23,155 nt of DNA from Apostichopus parvimensis. Its lineage: Eukaryota > Echinodermata > Holothuroidea > Aspidochirotida > Stichopodidae. The stretch lies in contig KN882382.1 of the NCBI GenBank assembly GCA_000934455.1, forward strand, positions 1 to 23,155. Reading direction: 5' to 3'. The stretch's first letter is position 1. Every line of letters starts with the position of its first letter. The notes below the pieces were generated by a model. It searched no databases. It saw only the letters and a program-made list of their open reading frames with translations, and was not told the origin of the DNA. Both the position numbers and the translations under genes were made by a program. This document shows positions 21,701 to 23,155 of this stretch, piece after piece.

Positions 21701-22673
21701 AAAGCAGTGTGTTAATATTTTTTTTTTTTGGGGGGGGGGTGTGGGGTGAGGGGGTTATTGGTGGTGGGCATTTGCTAGCCACTATGGGGTCATGCTATGG
21801 TGCGTGTCCATACAAAAAAAACTGGTCAGAATCGAACATAATTGTTAATAAATCGTTATTTAGCTTCCCCTTGGAATTAATGCTAGGAGAGTACCTCACT
21901 TCAATCATTGAGGATGTGGACCAAGGATGTGGACCAATCAGTTGGTCTGTTTGTTTGACATTTTACGCCTGATCATAACTATTAATATAGTTTATAAATG
22001 AGAAGTGCAATTTTCGGATTTCATCTCCAATATCTCTATCCTATACCTAGTGACATATTTGTAAACACAATCTGAGGGGTTCACAAAGGTAAACCTCGTT
22101 TCGCTGTCAATATCTATATGCTTCCTGTCAGCTGATTCGCTTGTATAACATCACAGTAGAATGGGTCTTAACTTAAACATCTAATCATACCATCCAGGTA
22201 CAAGCCTTTCTTTGTATTAAAGTGACAAAGACCAAACTGTGTACAAATTGCATATCTACTGCAAAAACGGTTGTAAACGCATAAAAGTTGCGCCAATGCC
22301 CTTCTGTTGCCTTTTGTTCTGTTTAATATTACTCTTTTCATTGTTCACTGGTCCAATGAGGTTATCTGTTCATCGGTCCATTTCAGGTGTGTCCTCCCTC
22401 AGTCCATAATTTTGTTCAGTTCCCCCTTTGAAGAATATCCTGCTTCGATTCAAACATCAGGCCCTTTCACTTTTACTTATTAAATACAAATAAGGATATG
22501 AAAGGGGTGCCTTTGGTCAATGCTGTTCTTACCTACAATCTCGCAGAGGACTCCAGAGAGGCCGGGAGGACAGGTACAGGTATAGGTAAAAGAGGGTCCT
22601 CTTTGCAGGGGTACACAGGTTCCCCCTCCTTGGCAAGGGTTGTTGACACATGGATTGACAGGATTCACAGAGA
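9081..22673 (-). CDS. EGF/HYR/sushi/GCC2_GCC3 single-pass membrane protein, 3' part of gene
   Basis: Eleven exons form a continuous frame of about 1,026 residues to the stop codon. In transcript order they are 22673-22533, 21107-20985, 20339-20223, 19658-19389, 18839-18579, 17239-16877, 15712-15452, 13356-13162, 12226-11735, 11158-11003 and 9784-9081. Every internal exon is a multiple of three and every intron is phase 1. Domain order is three EGF modules, four HYR modules, one sushi module, a ~165-residue region with a tetra-arginine stretch, one GCC2_GCC3 repeat, a transmembrane helix and a ~200-residue cytoplasmic tail rich in proline. The protein would be type I (N-terminus outside). HYR modules are immunoglobulin-like folds often found beside sushi and EGF modules in adhesion proteins. 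The block from HYR to GCC2_GCC3 has the same order as in SVEP1/polydom, but this protein is membrane-anchored. The start codon, signal peptide and possibly more modules lie beyond the right edge. The ligand is unknown. Confidence 0.82.
9785..11002. other. Receptor intron before the last exon
   Basis: This phase-1 intron holds a diverged tandem duplication (listed separately) and a G-rich/C-rich patch near 10966-10990. No exon or RNA gene is recognised. Confidence 0.7.
9854..10030 (+). repeat. Diverged tandem duplication, period ~109
   Basis: Two segments (about 9854-9927 and 9963-10030) share AAGAGACACA, then a GATA-x-x-GATTA-x-TGTCATGAACA stretch, then CTCCCC. They have drifted considerably between these anchors. 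The duplication is intronic, with no sign of function. Confidence 0.55.
11003..11158 (-). CDS. Receptor exon: GCC2_GCC3 (ephrin-receptor-like) cysteine-rich repeat
   Basis: The 156-nt exon (acceptor TTTCACCAG, donor GCAT/GTAAGT, both phase 1) reads PCPVGLFYVESENSCEFCP, then NTYSDGEGQVACTSCP and ends QIAC. This is the C-x-x-CP-x-G-x-(F/Y)-Y...C-x-x-CP-x-x-TY-x-x-x-x-G-x-x-x-C-x-x-CP pattern of GCC2_GCC3/ephrin-receptor-like repeats. The join to the previous exon creates CVPCPVG, exactly the family's opening. It lies immediately outside the membrane helix. Confidence 0.88.
11159..11734. other. Receptor intron between the tetra-arginine exon and GCC2_GCC3 exon
   Basis: This phase-1 intron contains a run of T at 11640-11650 and a run of C at 11671-11680. 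No other feature is seen. Confidence 0.65.
11735..12226 (-). CDS. Receptor exon: ~165-residue region with tetra-arginine stretch
   Basis: The 492-nt exon runs from MPENGPQIFKNVLMTFEA to VVQDGC, with acceptor CTCTATACAG and donor TGTG/GTGAGT, both phase 1. Two cysteine-containing stretches precede NVLKRRRRATGNELELTI, and a likely β-strand segment (LELTIRVEAD) follows it. Then come an Ala-rich helix-like stretch (VETLAALIQEAARAGN) and NLT and NST glycosylation sites. The K-R-R-R-R run fits the basic cleavage motif of furin-type proteases, so the protein might be cut here. I recognise no named domain. The region sits between sushi and GCC2_GCC3, where SVEP1-type proteins also have an uncharacterised segment with a basic stretch. 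Confidence 0.8.
12227..13161. other. Receptor intron between sushi and tetra-arginine exons
   Basis: This phase-1 intron hosts the SINE, a short tandem repeat of ATATCTGGGAGCT (two copies at 12642-12667 plus a partial third) and a run of C at about 12906-12918. The SINE takes up roughly a quarter of it. Confidence 0.7.
12287..12530 (+). mobile_element. tRNA-derived SINE
   Basis: The 5' part has RNA polymerase III promoter boxes: A box TAGCTCAGTGGTTA (about 12293-12306) and B box GGTTCGAGTCA (about 12338-12348). The first bases, GGAGTG, are complementary to CACTCC after the B box. The T-stem and anticodon stem do not fold as in a working tRNA. A tRNA-unrelated body follows, with AGCCAATGATGGCTTC and GTTCCTGCTTGCAGGAAG hairpins, then an ATAC-rich tail. 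This is the standard layout of a tRNA-derived SINE. It is inserted antisense to the receptor gene, starting 60 bases upstream of the acceptor of the tetra-arginine exon. A/T-rich flanks obscure any target-site duplication. Confidence 0.8.
13162..13356 (-). CDS. Receptor exon: sushi/CCP-like module
   Basis: The 195-nt exon encodes 65 residues with six cysteines in the pattern of selectin-like sushi modules: IACQSLPL, then NCSV, EFQCSVECFQGYV, FQCKEG, a Trp (GVWDPF) and a final C. The acceptor is TCTGAAG and the donor is CAGA/GTAAGT, both phase 1. It follows HYR 4 directly, the same succession as in SVEP1. An ATG-started frame overlapping it in another phase (13081-13374) is a shadow. Confidence 0.82.
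13357..15451. other. Receptor intron between HYR 4 and sushi exons
   Basis: This is the longest intron of the receptor in the window (2.1 kb) and is phase 1. It is AT-rich, with a TA microsatellite at about 14512-14523 and an A/G-rich stretch at 15290-15440. No further module could be recognised in any frame. Confidence 0.65.
15452..15712 (-). CDS. Receptor exon: HYR module 4 (classical type)
   Basis: The exon encodes DREEPQLECPKDIETV, then the HYR core VVWPVPRITDN, then FLQATDSFGNLNSCTFTIRVF. It has exactly the same length (261 nt) as the HYR 2 exon and the same signatures, pointing to duplication. One NGS site is present. The acceptor is CATTTGCAG and the donor is CTA/GTACGT, both phase 1. 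Confidence 0.9.
15713..16876. other. Receptor intron between HYR 3 and HYR 4 exons
   Basis: This phase-1 intron is AT-rich throughout, and no repeat or exon is recognised. Confidence 0.65.
16877..17239 (-). CDS. Receptor exon: linker plus HYR module 3 (divergent type)
   Basis: This 363-nt exon has about 30 acidic, Thr/Met-rich linker residues (including VTDFVTDMITDDGMAPD), then a divergent HYR module from FLNCPQNEV to LVECSFTVFF. The WPxxxxDN signature is missing. An NIT glycosylation site is present. The acceptor used here is GGTACCAG (first base 17239). A second in-frame AG 12 bases further in (first base 17227) could be used instead and would drop four residues. Donor TCAG/GTACTT, phase 1. 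Confidence 0.8.
17240..18578. other. Receptor intron between HYR 2 and HYR 3 exons
   Basis: This phase-1 intron contains a cluster of short inverted repeats at 18188-18275 built on TGGTYGTCC-like words. Close to the HYR 2 donor it also carries a 17-base tandem duplication (two copies of GCGATAACACTCAGC starting at 18512 and 18529). Nothing else is recognised. Confidence 0.65.
18579..18839 (-). CDS. Receptor exon: HYR module 2 (classical type)
   Basis: This 261-nt exon begins DDELPEITCPQDI and contains the HYR core VFWPPATATDN, then VFVTAFDSFANSQGCFFTVTV. This matches the HYR consensus of P-x-I-x-CP, W-x-x-P-x-x-x-DN, V-x-x-x-A-x-D-x-x-x-N-x-x-x-C-x-F-x-V-x-V. The acceptor is ATTTTCTAG and the donor is ACGG/GTAAGA, both phase 1. 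One NGS glycosylation site and one NIS site are present. Confidence 0.9.
18840..19388. other. Receptor intron between HYR 1 and HYR 2 exons
   Basis: This phase-1 intron has G-rich runs at about 18905-18920 and 19213-19248. No other feature is seen. Confidence 0.65.
19389..19658 (-). CDS. Receptor exon: HYR module 1 (divergent type)
   Basis: The exon encodes about 90 residues, from DEVVFINCPTEP to SATCIFVFRMT. The acceptor is TTGTCTTAG and the donor is ACAG/GTAACT, both phase 1. The first cysteine (in NCP) and the cysteine close to the C-terminal strand (C-x-F-x-F) are the HYR pair. The central W-P-x-(A/x)-x-DN signature of classical HYR modules is absent. There is a potential N-glycosylation site (NAT). 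Position between EGF and HYR exons supports the assignment. Confidence 0.75.
19659..20222. other. Receptor intron between EGF 3 and HYR 1 exons
   Basis: This phase-1 intron can form small hairpins, such as ATGGGTTGTG with CACAACCC near 19860 and AGGC/GCCT around 20136-20155. I see no gene or named repeat. Confidence 0.6.
20223..20339 (-). CDS. Receptor exon: EGF module 3
   Basis: This 117-nt exon (acceptor CTCACATTAG, donor ATG/GTAAGT) encodes C-SPDRA-C-PNGNV-C-(9)-C-K-C-LIGFVGPE-C, the third EGF module. The joined N-terminal border gives an Asp-Pro-Cys start. Like the other two it lacks an evident Ca2+-binding signature (D-x-D/N-E). Phase 1 at both ends. Confidence 0.88.
20340..20984. other. 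Receptor intron between EGF 2 and EGF 3 exons
   Basis: This phase-1 intron is AT-rich with a short TATATATA patch at about 20497-20503. No feature is recognised. Confidence 0.65.
20985..21107 (-). CDS. Receptor exon: EGF module 2
   Basis: This 123-nt exon lies between TCCCCACAG and GAGG/GTATTT and has no ATG near its start. The frame gives C-LPNP-C-RAGT-C-(9)-C-L-C-PDGFEGAH-C, a complete EGF module without the calcium-binding consensus. It is phase 1 on both sides and joins cleanly to EGF modules 1 and 3. Confidence 0.85.
21108..22532. other. Receptor intron between EGF 1 and EGF 2 exons
   Basis: This is a 1.4-kb phase-1 intron. A T-run joined to a G-run lies at 21718-21740, followed by further G-rich sequence. 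No additional EGF-type cysteine pattern was found in any frame. Confidence 0.6.
22533..22673 (-). CDS. Receptor exon: EGF module 1
   Basis: The exon encodes 47 residues with the six-cysteine EGF pattern: C-VNNP-C-QGGGT-C-(12)-C-T-C-PPGLSGVL-C. The acceptor is TGCGAAG, with a rather poor preceding tract, and the donor is GTAG/GTAAGA. Both are phase 1. This is the most 5' exon of the gene that I can support in the window. It starts in phase 1, so at least one more exon lies upstream. Confidence 0.85.
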
Positions 22674-23155
22674 CTTCGCAAGAAAATGAAGAGGACAAGG
22701 AACATGATGCAATGTGAAACAGAAATAAAATAAGTGAAAGGGGCAGGACCAGAAAATTTGTACATAGAGGACAGCAAATGGATTATCCCCTGTAACATAC
22801 CAAGTTGGGTTGTCATCTAGTTGTAACGCCATGCCGCAAATGATCTTCTGAGCTGTGCACCGGTATTAAACTAGAAACTAGAATGCTTTGCTTGGATAGT
22901 AGTCTGGGTAATCTACAAGGCAACTGACTTTCTCCACAATCGACATATCAAGGTGTAGCATCATGAAACTCGTTCTTTATTGTTGGCCACAGACTACCTT
23001 TACATCTGTTGATCATGTGTTAATTTATAGTTACCCCCGAGATGTAAATCTTGAATCTCACACAAAGGGAACAGCGACTGACCAGAATAATCCAGACAAA
23101 CAATAACAAAGTTCATCTTTTTCTTTGATTCAGAGATTTATGAAACCAGTCTTTG
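22674..23155. other. Upstream intron sequence of the receptor gene, to window edge
   Basis: Exon EGF 1 opens in phase 1, so this stretch should be intron, at least next to the exon. I found no convincing further module or signal peptide exon before the edge. Confidence 0.5.

Noticed and set aside
1..23155. CRISPR array, bacterial operon or phage-type system
   Set aside because: There are no regularly spaced direct repeats. Coding sequence is split by GT-AG introns, and the module types are those of animals.

Overview
This is a stretch of eukaryotic, animal nuclear DNA. Coding sequence is split into short exons with GT-AG borders, the DNA between them is AT-rich, and it holds remnants of SINE, LINE and DNA transposons. 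The gene content (a focadhesin gene, and an EGF/HYR/sushi/GCC2_GCC3 receptor with module-per-exon structure) fits an invertebrate deuterostome. An echinoderm is my best guess, because HYR-rich proteins are abundant there and the repeat families have that flavour. The species is inference and is not shown by the sequence.

Two protein genes lie on the minus strand, in tandem. (1) Positions 1-3274 carry the 5' end of a focadhesin (FOCAD) gene. Four coding exons with mutually consistent phases encode residues 1-232; a possible fifth exon touches the left edge and the rest lies outside the window. (2) Positions 9081-22673 carry the 3' part of a gene for a single-pass membrane protein. Eleven exons join in phase 1 throughout and encode about 1,026 residues. 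The order is EGF, EGF, EGF, four HYR modules, sushi/CCP, a ~165-residue region with an Arg-Arg-Arg-Arg stretch, GCC2_GCC3 cysteine-rich repeat, transmembrane helix, and a proline-rich cytoplasmic tail. The start codon and signal peptide lie beyond the right edge. I know of no standard name for this architecture. The HYR-sushi-region-GCC2_GCC3 block recalls SVEP1/polydom, but SVEP1 is secreted and this protein ends in a membrane anchor and a poly-proline tail.

The 5.8 kb between the two genes (3275-9080) holds the FOCAD 5' flank, the receptor gene's 3' untranslated region, and a cluster of mobile-element debris. The debris consists of a 250-bp fold-back element (4158-4405), a TA-flanked MITE-like element (4666-4920), a hAT-like end with a perfect hairpin (6033 onwards), the last ~50 codons and 3' tail of a LINE (6930-7191), and a ~165-bp tandem duplication (7791-8139). 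A tRNA-derived SINE sits in a receptor intron only 60 bp from a splice acceptor.

The two genes are neighbours but nothing in the sequence links their functions. Focadhesin is an intracellular helical-repeat protein. The receptor would display adhesion-type modules outside the cell and could offer poly-proline docking sites to actin regulators inside; that last role is inferred. All exon borders were worked out by hand from splice consensus, frame and family resemblance.
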